64,000 nucleotides of DNA from JAUIKM01 sp964445695 (lineage in GTDB: Bacteria > Bacteroidota > Ignavibacteria > Kapaibacteriales > UBA7675), in assembly GCA_964445695.1 (NCBI GenBank), contig CAYULF010000028.1, positions 1 to 64,000 on the forward strand, read 5' to 3'. Shown one piece after another: positions 1 to 8,500 of the stretch (positions are counted from its first letter, which is position 1; every line of letters begins with the position of its first letter). The position numbers were made by a program, and so were the translations under genes. The notes below the pieces were generated by a model. The model did no database searches. It worked only from the letters and a program-made list of their open reading frames with translations, and was not told where the DNA came from.

Positions 1-159
1 TGATCGTGTGCATCGTCGCTGTGGGCATGATCGTGTGCATCGTCGCTGTGGGCGTGATCGTGGTCCGCATGATCATGGACATCGTCACTGTGGGCATGAT
101 CGTGGACATCGTCACTGTGGGCGTGATCGTGGTCCGCATGATCGTGGGCATCGTCGATG
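1..159 (-). repeat. In-frame tandem repeat encoding a His/Asp-rich metal-binding-like loop
   Basis: Units of 27 bp (about 1-27, 28-54, 70-96, 97-123) alternate with a 15-bp unit (55-69, 124-138), giving a 69-bp higher-order period seen twice. All lengths are multiples of three, so the permease frame is kept, and the product reads as variations of HDHAHSDDA and HDHADHD. Units differ at a few bases. The array continues past the left edge, so its true length is unknown. Confidence 0.9.
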
Positions 160-932
160 TTCACAGCTGCGCCTTCTTCTTCCGCCGCAATTTCCCCTTG
201 AATTTCTTTGTTAGTCTCCGGGTCGTCGGCATCCGGTTCTTCGGCGGCAAACTCGGCTTGCGCCGCTTCGGCCGCGAGGCGCTGTTCTTCATACTCGACG
301 TAGTGCACATCCCACACCGTTGCGAGGCTGGTGTAAACGCTGCGGTCGATGGCTGTCCCCGTCGGTTCGAGCACGCCGCAGACGCGCACCTGACCGTGGG
401 CGTGCGCCTGACTTTCTTCGTCGACGATGCCGTGCGTCATCGTTACGACGTCGTTGAGTTGGATGTCGCCGGCGGCGGCAATCTCCGCGCCGATCACAGC
501 TTCGTAGTCGGCCGTAAACGCCGCGCCTTCGGCCAGCTTGACGTTTTCACCGCGGCGGAATTCAAACTGGGTAAAAAAGTCGGGCGCCACGCCGATGACG
601 CGGTAACCGAGCACGTTGTCCCCGGTGACCATCGGCAGGGCCAGGTTGACGCGTGGATCGGCTTTTACGGAATCCAGGAAACTGTAGGCGATGTTGCCGA
701 CGGGCGGTCCGACGTTGTAAAGCGAGTTGAGGACAAGCTGCAACGGGCTGCCTTTGGCGCCCACAAGGATTTCAAAACCGGTTTCTTTTTGGGCGAAGGC
801 GCGTTCGCTTTCCTCGCGCAGAATCAGCGTGGCGGCCACGAGGGCGACGCCGGCAGCAATTGTGACGGCGGTCAGGAAGGTCGCGACGGCGCGCTGGCGC
901 AGCATGCGCAGAAGAATTCCCCAGATACTCAT
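1..932 (-). CDS. FtsX/MacB-type ABC transporter permease with His-rich loop (partial, runs off left edge)
   Basis: The ATG at 932 overlaps the stop of the upstream ATPase gene (ATGA), so the two are translationally coupled. The protein starts MSIWGILLRMLRQRAVATFL, one N-terminal membrane helix (about residues 12-40) followed by a MacB-like periplasmic region (EILVGAKGSPLQLVLNSLYN, PMVTGDNVLGYRVIGV). From about residue 225 it becomes Glu/Ala/Asp-rich, and from about residue 258 it turns into HDHAHSDD-type repeats to the window edge. FtsX/MacB-family permeases work with a LolD-type ATPase to move substrates across the envelope or to drive periplasmic partners. His-rich loops in such permeases are usually read as metal (zinc) ligands; that role is an inference here. 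The C-terminal three-helix bundle must lie outside the window. Confidence is high for the family and low for the substrate. Confidence 0.85.
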   Translation of the reverse strand, partial: MSIWGILLRMLRQRAVATFLTAVTIAAGVALVAATLILREESERAFAQKETGFEILVGAKGSPLQLVLNSLYNVGPPVGNIAYSFLDSVKADPRVNLALPMVTGDNVLGYRVIGVAPDFFTQFEFRRGENVKLAEGAAFTADYEAVIGAEIAAAGDIQLNDVVTMTHGIVDEESQAHAHGQVRVCGVLEPTGTAIDRSVYTSLATVWDVHYVEYEEQRLAAEAAQAEFAAEEPDADDPETNKEIQGEIAAEEEGAAVNIDDAHDHADHDHAHSDDVHDHAHSDDVHDHADHDHAHSDDAHDHAHSDDAHD

Positions 933-1630
933 CGAACCGCCTCCCCGCTTGGTCTGGTCATCGAAACAATGGACGAAATGTCGGTAACGGCGGGCATCAT
1001 TTCGATCACGCGCTGATCGTGACTGACGAGCAGCAGGGCTGCGCCGGCTTCCTGCGCCAGTTCGCGCAGGGCTTCCACAACTTTGCGCGAATTGGGGTCG
1101 TCGAGGTTGGCCGTCGGTTCGTCGGCCAGAATCAGCTGCGGTTTGTGGATAAGCGCGCGCGCCACGGCGACGCGCTGCTGTTCGCCGACCGAGAGTTCGG
1201 ACGGCAGACGCTTGAGTTTTTCACCGAGGCCCATGCGCTGCAGTAGTTCCTCGGCGCGGCTACGCGCGGCTGCACCGGCCATCCCGGAAAAACTCTGGCC
1301 GAGGAGCACATTTTCGAGCGCGGAGAAGCCCTGCAGCAGGTTGAAGGTCTGGTAGACCTGGCCGACGCAGCGACCGCGCACGCGGTCGCGCTGCGCCTCG
1401 CCGAGGGCGCTGATTTCTTCGCCCGCGAGTATGACGGTTCCGCTGTCGGGCGTAATGAGACCCGAGATGAGGTTGAGCAGCGTCGACTTGCCCGAGCCGC
1501 TGGGCCCCGTGACGGCCATCTCACCTGCAGCGGCAACATCAAACGCTTTGACGGCAAAGCGGAAGATATCGTCGCCGCGGCCGCGAAGTTTGACGACGTG
1601 GCGCATGGACAGGACACTGGCTTGACTCAT
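929..1630 (-). CDS. ABC transporter ATP-binding protein (LolD/MacB family)
   Basis: This 233-residue nucleotide-binding subunit should power the permease encoded immediately downstream. It has Walker A GPSGSGKST, a Q-loop region (VGQVYQTFNLLQGFSALENV), the signature LSVGEQQRVAVARAL, Walker B LILADEPTANLD and the H-loop SHD, all in normal order and spacing for the LolD/MacB/FtsE clade. I chose the ATG at 1630 (MSQASVLSM), about 10 nt after AGAGG, over an upstream start at 1684 that adds 18 unconserved-looking residues and would place the palindrome at 1667-1684 inside the coding region. The stop overlaps the permease start. Conserved catalytic residues are all present, so the subunit should be active. 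The substrate cannot be told from this protein. Confidence 0.93.
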   Translation of the reverse strand: MSQASVLSMRHVVKLRGRGDDIFRFAVKAFDVAAAGEMAVTGPSGSGKSTLLNLISGLITPDSGTVILAGEEISALGEAQRDRVRGRCVGQVYQTFNLLQGFSALENVLLGQSFSGMAGAAARSRAEELLQRMGLGEKLKRLPSELSVGEQQRVAVARALIHKPQLILADEPTANLDDPNSRKVVEALRELAQEAGAALLLVSHDQRVIEMMPAVTDISSIVSMTRPSGEAVR

Positions 1631-1666
1631 AGACCCGGGACCTCTGGAGGTTCGAAGGTTGAAAAT

Positions 1667-1684
1667 TTGTTGCCTAAGCAACAA
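1667..1684. promoter_or_regulatory. Candidate operator palindrome upstream of the ABC operon
   Basis: TTGTTGCCTAAGCAACAA is a perfect 7-bp inverted repeat (TTGTTGC / GCAACAA) around CTAA. It lies about 40 bp upstream of the ATPase start chosen here. Its position ahead of an operon encoding a His-rich transporter, and its CCTAA-containing dyad, make a metalloregulator (DtxR/MntR- or Fur/Zur-like) site plausible, but this is inference. A 7-bp arm could also form a small RNA hairpin. Confidence 0.4.
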
Positions 1685-1724
1685 TCTTGCAGGCGGACAA
1701 AACTCGGTTGCGGGCGACGTGAGA

Positions 1725-2069
1725 TCAGCCCGGGGGCCACTTCATCTGTCGTTCGCCGAGCAGATGGAGGTGGATATGATACACCTCCTGGCCGCCGTGC
1801 AGATTGCAGTTAAAAACGAGCCGATACCCATCTTCGGCAAAACCGAGTTTGGCGGCGACGGCTTGCGCGCGCAGGATCATCTCACCGAGCAATTCGCGAT
1901 CGGACGCATCGGCGTGGTTGATGGTCGGGATGACTTTTTTGGGGACAATGAGCAGGTGCGTGGGCGCCTGCGGGTTGATATCGTGGATCACGATCAACTG
2001 ATCGTCTTCATACTCGATATTCGCGGGAATTTCGCGATTGATGATTTTGGTAAAGATGCTATCGGACAT
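1725..2069 (-). CDS. hinT: HIT-family purine nucleotide phosphoramidase (HinT-like)
   Basis: A 114-residue protein of normal HinT length that starts MSDSIFTKIINREIPANI and carries the histidine triad HIHLHLLG (His98, His100, His102, with His100 the expected nucleophile). Preceding motifs such as DINPQAPTHLLIVPK and FNCNLHGGQEVYHIH are typical of the HinT branch of the HIT superfamily, which hydrolyses adenosine 5'-phosphoramidates and aminoacyl-adenylates in the cytoplasm. It lies upstream of the ABC genes on the same strand, about 95 bp from the ATPase start. The usual role is housekeeping, and no functional link to the transporter can be claimed. Confidence 0.95.
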   Translation of the reverse strand: MSDSIFTKIINREIPANIEYEDDQLIVIHDINPQAPTHLLIVPKKVIPTINHADASDRELLGEMILRAQAVAAKLGFAEDGYRLVFNCNLHGGQEVYHIHLHLLGERQMKWPPG

Positions 2070-3042
2070 TTATCGGCTCCCTGGTTTGATGGCAGCGTGG
2101 ACTACGTCAAAAATACGGCACGCGCGGCGGGGCCGCAAATCGGAAGCACGGGAGCGAACAACTGCAGGCCTGCGAGCGCAGTCCAGAGTCTCCAAGCCTG
2201 ACGACTGTGAGTAGACGAACGCAGTTGCAGCGTCGGCAGAGTAAAACCGCTCAGCCGCAGTTGAGAGCCGTTTGAGTGCGGAGCAGGTGCGTGGAGTGCG
2301 GAAACATCGGCATTGAGGTCTGTGTGCAAAAATTGCTCGAAGTGAGGGAGATCGTTTTGCGGCGTCGGGCCAGGAGTCAACTGTAAGCAGTTGATTTCAT
2401 TGATGTTGCGGCGACCAGGCTCGGGTGTTTGTGGCTGATGGGCGTACTTCGGCCTTGATCAAAGGGGGCCACCCCGCCGCCGCCTCGGGTATACTCCTCC
2501 ACGCTCAGACGCACGCCTCCCACCCTGCTTCCGTGCAGATTTTTTCGGGATTCCATTCGTCGGGTTCGCGGACCAACACGCCGCATGCCGCGCGCCGTCA
2601 AAACAAGCTTACGCGGCTCGCCGCCAGATTCCTACCGCAAAAAATTTAGCGATGCTCATATCGTAGCTGAGCGGTCAGTATTGCCGTATGAACGGCTCCG
2701 CATGGGTCGCCACTCGTCACCACGTGGGAAGTGCTTTTGCCGGATGCCGCCGTGCCGGACCGGGCAAATGCGAAAAAACTTGATCGGGAACACACCGCAG
2801 CGCGTTGCGTCCAATTGAGACGCTTTCCCGCCAATTCAACTGCCGTCTTCAAACTCGCGGTGCAAGGCCTTTCCGTTAGCTGAAGACTGAGTGAATTCAA
2901 GCTCGCCGACAAACAAGACAATCGTGCCAAGCCTGAGACCGCAGCGCAAGCAAGGGCTCAAAGCGCTGTTTAACACTCTCAACAAACCTGTTAAACAATC
3001 ACCCCCGATCGGCTTGGCGAAACGCCAGGTTATTAAACAACG
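2070..3042. other. Gene-free stretch upstream of hinT
   Basis: No convincing coding region: the short open frames here (for example 2102-2380 and 2646-2930 on the minus strand) have no family resemblance, no good ribosome-binding site and a composition unlike the neighbours. The hinT promoter should lie just above 2070. The right part holds an intergenic repeat (2905-2978) and leads into the terminator of the first paralogue. No tRNA or other RNA gene was recognised. Confidence 0.6.
2905..2978. repeat. Intergenic repeat, copy 1 (second copy at 8346-8420)
   Basis: About 75 bp containing GCCAAGCCTGAG ... CTCAAAGCGCTGTTTAA match a stretch beyond the next paralogue's terminator. Both copies lie just downstream of a T9SS paralogue terminator (seen from the minus strand). 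The complementary TGAG...CTCA arms could form a long stem. It may be a 3'-flank element carried along in duplication, or a small interspersed repeat. Confidence 0.6.
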
Positions 3043-3074
3043 AAAACCCCCGAACATGTCTGTCCGGAGGTTTT
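3043..3074 (-). terminator. Intrinsic terminator of paralogue 1
   Basis: The inverted repeat AAAACCCCCG / CGGAGGTTTT sits about 30 bp after the stop codon. On the minus strand the stem ends in TTTT and is followed by a T-rich stretch. The same hairpin (with compensated bases) lies at 18402-18433 after the near-identical paralogue 4. Confidence 0.85.
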
Positions 3075-3104
3075 CCTGTCTGCATACCGCAGAACGATCG
3101 TGAA

Positions 3105-6100
3105 TTACTTCACCACGTTCAGGGTACGAACGATCGTCTCGTTGCCGATGGTAAGACGGCAGATGTACGCACCTGCGGCAACTTCGGCGCCCGTGTTGTC
3201 GCGGGTATCCCAGGAGATCGTTTTCTCAGCGGCCGGACGCAGGTCGCCGTCGTGCAGAACGCGGACGGAATTGCCAAGTACGTCGATGATTTCGAGGCGT
3301 ACGTTGGAAGCGCGCGGGACGCTGAAGGTAATGTCGGTCATTTCCGTAAACGGATTCGGTTTGTTAACAAGCTGCAATCCGTCGGCGTAGTCGTATTCCA
3401 GCGTGATAGCGCGCGAGAATGAAACAGTGCCGTCGAAGTCGACCTGACGCAGACGGTATTCGTAGCTTTCACCGCGGAATACTTCGGCGTCCAGGAAGTC
3501 GTAGCTGACCGGAGCCGTCGAAGAGCCGGCGCCTTGAACAAAACCGAGCGACAGGTACTCACCGTCGGAACCGGCCATGCGGCGCTCAACGTAGAAACCG
3601 GCATTGTTGCTTTCCGACGCCGTGGCCCAGTACAGCTCGATGCCGGCGGGCGGCAGCGATTCGCCGTTGAAGTCGGTCAGTTCCACCGGTTTAAACTCCT
3701 CGCACTTTTCGAAGTCGACGTACTGCGGCGGGTTGCTGAAGGCGCGCTCACCGAAGTACGGGCGGATCAGCGGAATCCAGCTGCCGCGCGAGTAAGTGAG
3801 GTGCCCCTGAACCCGACCATCGTGGGCGCGATGCGCATAGGCCGGATTGCCGATGGTCGGCGAGAACTGCGACCACGCACCGCTGCGATAGGTGTTTTCG
3901 TACGCGAAAAAGCTGCCGTTGATCAGCTGACCGGAGCGATTGCGCTCGCGCAGCGTTTTGTCGATGACAAGACTGGTACCGCTGACGCCGAGAACCGGAA
4001 TCGTCGTGTAGTTCGTGGTCTGCATACCCATGCGCGAAGCAGTTGCGCCAAGTTCATAACCTTCCGTTCCCATCTGAGCCACGGCCATCCAGTATTTACC
4101 CGGCGAAAGCACTACTTCTTTCGGAAGCAGATACGTGGCGTACTCGTTGAAGATCGGATCGGAATTGAACTCGGCCGGACGGCCCTGAGCGTCGAGGTCG
4201 TAAACGCCGCGCTGACGCAGCATTCGCGTGCCGGAAACCTGCCGCGACCCAGGAACCTGGTCGCCTTCATAGAGCGAATACGTGACGTTCAGGATGTCGG
4301 AATTGAGGCTGCCGAAGTGCGCCTGATAACCGAGGATTGTATCCTGCGCGAACAGCTCGAATTTCATCGCGATCTGACCGGAGCGATTGCCGGCGTCGGC
4401 GCCGAAAGCCGAGGAAGCCGTGAAGCCGCCGCTGTTGGAGCCGGAGAGATTCAGACCTTTGCCGACGGCCTGCGAGAACTGCGGCACGTCGTTCGTTCCG
4501 GAAAGGTTCGGCGGGTCGTAGGCGAACGCTTCACCAAAGACCAGGTTGAATTCGCCGTAGGTCGTGTCGTTCAGCGGCTCGGGATCACCGCCCGGCACGT
4601 TCATGCGGGCGGCCAGGATGTAACGCCCCGGACGCGTCTGACGTGCGTTCCACACCGGAAAAGCTTTGACAGACTCGGTTTGAGCGCGCAGGAAGGGCAG
4701 CGTCTGCGCCTTACAATACACACGCAATTCATCGGCGGCGCCGCGTTCCTTGATTATCACCTGCACGGCAAAGGCGCGCGAAGGAATGATGCTGTTGTTC
4801 GACAGCTTCACTTCTACCGGAACCTCGACCGCCTGGCTGGCGGGGACCATCGTGTAGGGCCAGTTCACGCGAACAAGGCTGATTTCCAGGTCGGGATTTT
4901 CCGTCGGAAACAGGATCGCCGTGTTGTCGATGTAAAAGCGGTCATCGTCGTCCTGCGGGTCCGGCGGCGAGCTGTTGCGGTTAGCGCGAACAGTCATTTT
5001 GAAGCGAAACCAGCGTGCACCATCATTCGGAGCGTCGAGAATGTATCGCGGGATTTCAACGAACACTTTGTTGAACTCCTGGTCCTTGCCGTCGTCGAAC
5101 TGGTCATAGCGCAGCCCGTCGGCTTTGGCCAGGGCCGAGTCGGAATTCATCTCGTGCCAGCCGCGACGATAACCGCCGCCGCCGAAGACGGTAAAGGACG
5201 GGTTACCGGTAACCGGTTTGTTGGGATCCGCCAGGTTGGGATGTGTGCCCCAGCCGCGCGGCCCAATGTTCGTGATGTTGTGGTACGCATCCGGGCTCGG
5301 GTTGGCAAAATCCAGTTCAAGCAGGTCGGGACGCTGCACCGGCGACGTCGTTTCCCAGTTGCCGTCGCGCACGACGCGAATTTCCGGGCCGATTAACGTG
5401 GCGTCCGACCAGCCGCGGTCAAACGTATTGTCCGGCGGAACACCGGTGCGCTGGTACGAGAAAGACAGGACGGCCGAGGAACGCCCGCGCAGGTCGACGG
5501 GGAACGATCTGATTTCATCTCCGTTCGGAGCCAGGTCGTTTCCGGCCAGATCAAAGCGGTTCATGCGAATCACCGGCGAGTTCAGGGTCACGAACTCGTT
5601 GTTGGCCGAAGCGAACTCGCCCCTCGGCGGCGGCGGGTTGAAGGTATTTGCGTCGCCGTCGACAGCTTCGGCGCCCAGCGAGACCCATTTGTTCACCGAC
5701 GGAAGGGTGCCTTCGCGACGCGAGAAGTTAAAGTCCGTAACGTTGTCCGAGAAACTGTTGAGGACGCGAATGCCGAACAGACGAACACGCGTGGTGTCGT
5801 CAAAGGCCCATTCATCGCCGTAGCTGATGCGCGCGCCGGAACACTGCGCCGGCTCGCCGATCACCAGTGAAGTCAGACGCCCGATCTGGTTCGGCAGGAA
5901 CTGGTTTGTTTTATACGCCGGGAACCTCACTTCAACAAATCCGTAGGGCGGCACGCCCTTGCCCTTGAACGGCACGGGTTCGCCGGCAAAGTTAACAAGC
6001 CGCACGCCGGTGAGCTCGGGATTCGCGAGCGCAAATTCATCGACGCAGACCTGACGGCTGTAGACCGTCGTGTCGTTGAGAATGTCGTTCTGAATCTTGA

Positions 6101-7610
6101 AACGCGTGCGGAAGGTCAACTCCTGTTTCTGGAAGTTAACGCCGCGCGTGCCTTGAATGTCGTTCGTCAGGTTCTGGAAAATCGCCACGGGCTGAATTGC
6201 GCCCAGCAGCTGATCGCCGACGAGAAGCTCGTAGTTGTTCGGATCGGAAACCGGGATGTTAAACTTGCCGTCGGTCGGATCCGGAATCAGATAGTTGATG
6301 CGAACCACGCGCAGCACGTTTTTGTACTGCTTGAATTTAATGGCAAGGTCGGTGTTCGGCGTCGAAGTCTCGGAGTTAACCGGACCGACGACAAACACGT
6401 TGCGGTTCCACAGGTAGGTCGAGTGCTGCGTATAGCGTTGCTCCTGGAAGTTGTCATCGATGTAGCGGGCCTTGCCGCGCACTCCAACAGTTGCATTAAA
6501 ACGCACCACGGCCCAGGGATCTACGGGACGGTTGCCCACCACAAACAGCGGCGGGTTCTTGAAACGGTACAAAAAGTTAATCGTCGAGTCCGAGCGGTTC
6601 AGGGTTACCTGGGCATTAATGTAAAACGCCGGGCTACCTTCGCCGATGCGGTTATTTTCCGTAAAGTTGATCGTACCGCCGTTCGGATTGGTCTTAATTC
6701 CAATCGGCGAGAGCTGCAGAAAGTAGACCGTCAGGCGATCGCGGCTGACCGAACGTTTAAACCACACCTGGCCGAAGTCTTCCTTCAGGTTAAACTCATT
6801 ATTAAACTGCGAGAGCTGCCAGTCGTCCCAGAACGGCGCGATGATCGGCGCGTCCTGAATGATGCTCGTCGTGTTGATGCCCGGTCCCGGGCCGAAGTCC
6901 GTCAGATTGGAGTTCGTAGGCCAGCGGATACCGCCGGTCGGGTTGGACGGATCGCCGCCGCATGCAACCCAGGTATAACCCCAGTCGTCGGCGATTGGAT
7001 CTTTTAAACCATTGCCGTCGGGATCATTGCGCTCACGTGTGTCGTCGCTCTCGGGATCCCAAGCCGTCGGCTGACCTTCGGGAATCGTGCGCTCGCCCGT
7101 TTCCGAATCGTAGAAGTAGCGGCGATTGCTCAGCGCAATCAGACCGTTCGTTGAGACGTAAAAACTGTCGTAACGGATACCGTTAAAATAAAACGGAAAC
7201 CCGATGCGCATCGGCCCCGCAAAGGCGTTGTCGGTTGAGTCGTCTTTGTTGCCCGGATTGCGGAAGTACATTTGTCCTTCCTCAAACGAATCCCAATATT
7301 CCGCCGGAAACTGGTTCGGGCCTGAGATAATGCGACGCCAGGTACCACGCTCAGTCGTGGTATCGACAAAGAGCTCCGACGGCTTGGGCGTATAGGGATC
7401 GCCGGCGCCGTCTTCACTGTCCACAATGTAATAACCGGTCGAGATCGGCGGCGAGGTGCGCGGCCAATCCGCTTCGGTGTCGAAAGGTTGAGGATAGGAC
7501 GCTCCCGCGCTTCGCCTCAACAGCTCATCGGCCGAGCCTTTTCCGCCGGCAAGCAATGGGATACTGCCGAGCAAGGTCAGGGCCAAAACAGCCAGAAATG
7601 CACGTTTCAT
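3105..7610 (-). CDS. T9SS-secreted large surface protein, paralogue 1 of 4
   Basis: The ATG at 7610 (MKRAFLAVLALTLLGSI) follows GGAG by about 7 nt and is the start shared with paralogue 4; an upstream in-frame ATG would bury the ribosome-binding site. The product is 1,501 residues: a signal peptide (about 1-22); an N-terminal region with FYFNGIRYDSFYVSTNGLIAL (about 141-160); long beta-rich central regions including PGRYILAARMNVPGGDPEPLN, a CARDB/Ig-like pattern; an FnIII-like stretch IELYWATASESNNAGFYVERR (about 1325); and a T9SS type-A sorting domain (NKPNPFTEMTDITFSVP to the terminal RTLNVVK). T9SS tails direct export across the outer membrane and attachment to the surface or release. It is about 90% or more identical to paralogue 4. 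The substrate or ligand is unknown; adhesin or structural surface protein is the likeliest role. An own terminator suggests a single-gene transcript. Confidence 0.9.
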   Translation of the reverse strand: MKRAFLAVLALTLLGSIPLLAGGKGSADELLRRSAGASYPQPFDTEADWPRTSPPISTGYYIVDSEDGAGDPYTPKPSELFVDTTTERGTWRRIISGPNQFPAEYWDSFEEGQMYFRNPGNKDDSTDNAFAGPMRIGFPFYFNGIRYDSFYVSTNGLIALSNRRYFYDSETGERTIPEGQPTAWDPESDDTRERNDPDGNGLKDPIADDWGYTWVACGGDPSNPTGGIRWPTNSNLTDFGPGPGINTTSIIQDAPIIAPFWDDWQLSQFNNEFNLKEDFGQVWFKRSVSRDRLTVYFLQLSPIGIKTNPNGGTINFTENNRIGEGSPAFYINAQVTLNRSDSTINFLYRFKNPPLFVVGNRPVDPWAVVRFNATVGVRGKARYIDDNFQEQRYTQHSTYLWNRNVFVVGPVNSETSTPNTDLAIKFKQYKNVLRVVRINYLIPDPTDGKFNIPVSDPNNYELLVGDQLLGAIQPVAIFQNLTNDIQGTRGVNFQKQELTFRTRFKIQNDILNDTTVYSRQVCVDEFALANPELTGVRLVNFAGEPVPFKGKGVPPYGFVEVRFPAYKTNQFLPNQIGRLTSLVIGEPAQCSGARISYGDEWAFDDTTRVRLFGIRVLNSFSDNVTDFNFSRREGTLPSVNKWVSLGAEAVDGDANTFNPPPPRGEFASANNEFVTLNSPVIRMNRFDLAGNDLAPNGDEIRSFPVDLRGRSSAVLSFSYQRTGVPPDNTFDRGWSDATLIGPEIRVVRDGNWETTSPVQRPDLLELDFANPSPDAYHNITNIGPRGWGTHPNLADPNKPVTGNPSFTVFGGGGYRRGWHEMNSDSALAKADGLRYDQFDDGKDQEFNKVFVEIPRYILDAPNDGARWFRFKMTVRANRNSSPPDPQDDDDRFYIDNTAILFPTENPDLEISLVRVNWPYTMVPASQAVEVPVEVKLSNNSIIPSRAFAVQVIIKERGAADELRVYCKAQTLPFLRAQTESVKAFPVWNARQTRPGRYILAARMNVPGGDPEPLNDTTYGEFNLVFGEAFAYDPPNLSGTNDVPQFSQAVGKGLNLSGSNSGGFTASSAFGADAGNRSGQIAMKFELFAQDTILGYQAHFGSLNSDILNVTYSLYEGDQVPGSRQVSGTRMLRQRGVYDLDAQGRPAEFNSDPIFNEYATYLLPKEVVLSPGKYWMAVAQMGTEGYELGATASRMGMQTTNYTTIPVLGVSGTSLVIDKTLRERNRSGQLINGSFFAYENTYRSGAWSQFSPTIGNPAYAHRAHDGRVQGHLTYSRGSWIPLIRPYFGERAFSNPPQYVDFEKCEEFKPVELTDFNGESLPPAGIELYWATASESNNAGFYVERRMAGSDGEYLSLGFVQGAGSSTAPVSYDFLDAEVFRGESYEYRLRQVDFDGTVSFSRAITLEYDYADGLQLVNKPNPFTEMTDITFSVPRASNVRLEIIDVLGNSVRVLHDGDLRPAAEKTISWDTRDNTGAEVAAGAYICRLTIGNETIVRTLNVVK

Positions 7611-7720
7611 AAAACACTCCAAATGTGCAGGTCATATTCAATTTGTTTAATCATCTGGGCTTACGGATGTCATCGCTCTGCAGGGTTTAACCTGCGCGGG
7701 TGTTCGAGGCGTTAATCATC
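7611..7720 (-). promoter_or_regulatory. 5' flank of paralogue 1, homologous to the flank of paralogue 4
   Basis: The ribosome-binding region and about 100 bp above it resemble 22973-23080: both contain TCGCTCTGCAGG and an ATTAA/ATCATC stretch in the same order. The duplication that made paralogues 1 and 4 therefore included the leader and probably the promoter. No clear -10/-33 pair was recognised. Confidence 0.5.
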
Positions 7721-7854
7721 ACCTTCAATCACACGGGGTGGTTGTATCGTGGTCCGGCTTCGTTCTGCACGACGCAGACAAGCCGACCATCCGGTCGCGT
7801 GTGACTCCGCAACTGACCGCGTGCAGGAAACTCTACGCGGTCACTCTGTTAACT

Positions 7855-8185
7855 GGTGTTTCATGCCGGCCTCCGTGACTATTAACGTTTTGTGTGTGGA
7901 ACTGTGGCTGGTACAGAGGCACAGAACCGCATCTCCGGCTCCGTTGTACAACAACAGACCGGATGACTCAAGGTCCGGGCAATATGATCTGAAATTCGGG
8001 CGGTAATTGTCTTGCAGGCATTGATCACGTGCTACGGGCGGAGGGCGCGCAGATCAATGGTCCACAATTTAAACGGGCAAGATTTAAACAAACGGCGCTG
8101 GTCGGGCGGCTGTTCCAGCATCTGAGGGTATGGTTCGGCGATGGAACACAGAGACGCGCGTCGGGTTACAGTTGATCTATAAAAA
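7855..8185 (-). pseudogene. Relic 5' flank of a lost paralogue (promoter, RBS and start codon without a gene)
   Basis: This stretch matches the upstream region of paralogue 2 (about 12976-13300) over roughly 330 bp. Shared landmarks in the same order are the CAT/CCTCC start and RBS block, GATCTGAA, CATTGA, GGGCAAG, GTATGG-TCGGCGA-TGAACAC and GGTTACAG-TGA. The RBS (GGAGG at 7870-7874) and ATG (7864) have the same 5-nt spacing as in paralogue 2, but the frame closes after seven codons and no paralogue sequence follows. I read it as what remains after deletion of a fifth paralogue, or as a promoter duplicated without its gene. Confidence 0.6.
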
Positions 8186-8345
8186 GGATTTTCACACGGT
8201 GGAATTATTCTGAGCGCTTCGCTTCCTTCGCACGGCTCGGCAGCTTGCTCTACTATTTTGTTTGTCATTGAGTGGCATGTGACCGGCCTGTGCACTTGTT
8301 TACGGCGGGTTGGCAGATTCACCGGGAGGCTTGAGACTTATCTCT

Positions 8346-8420
8346 GCGCGACGAACAAGATAATCGCGCCAAGCCTGAGGCCGCCGCAGCGGCTAGGCCT
8401 CAAAGCGCTGTTTAAAACGC
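8346..8420. repeat. Intergenic repeat, copy 2 (first copy at 2905-2978)
   Basis: Shares GCCAAGCCTGAG and CAAAGCGCTGTTTAA blocks with copy 1. Here the inverted arms are clearer: TGAGGCC and GGCCTCA around a 13-bp centre. It lies immediately beyond the terminator of paralogue 2, the same relative place as copy 1 beyond paralogue 1. Confidence 0.6.
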
Positions 8421-8436
8421 ACAGCCTGAAAAATAG

Positions 8437-8470
8437 CACGTCGCCCCGATGTTTGGATCGGGACGACGTG
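8437..8470 (-). terminator. Intrinsic terminator of paralogue 2
   Basis: A strong stem, CACGTCG-c-CCCGAT / ATCGGG-a-CGACGTG, with a 6-nt loop and one mismatch. On the minus strand it is followed by CTATTTTTC, a good U-tract. Confidence 0.9.
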
Positions 8471-8500
8471 TATGCGCGAGTGTTGTCTTTGAGATGATGT

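Noticed and set aside
6..1016. Plus-strand open frame rich in VIV/GMIV repeats across the left edge
   Set aside because: It is the antisense image of the His/Asp repeat of the permease, whose frame is supported by the ATGA coupling to the ATPase gene.
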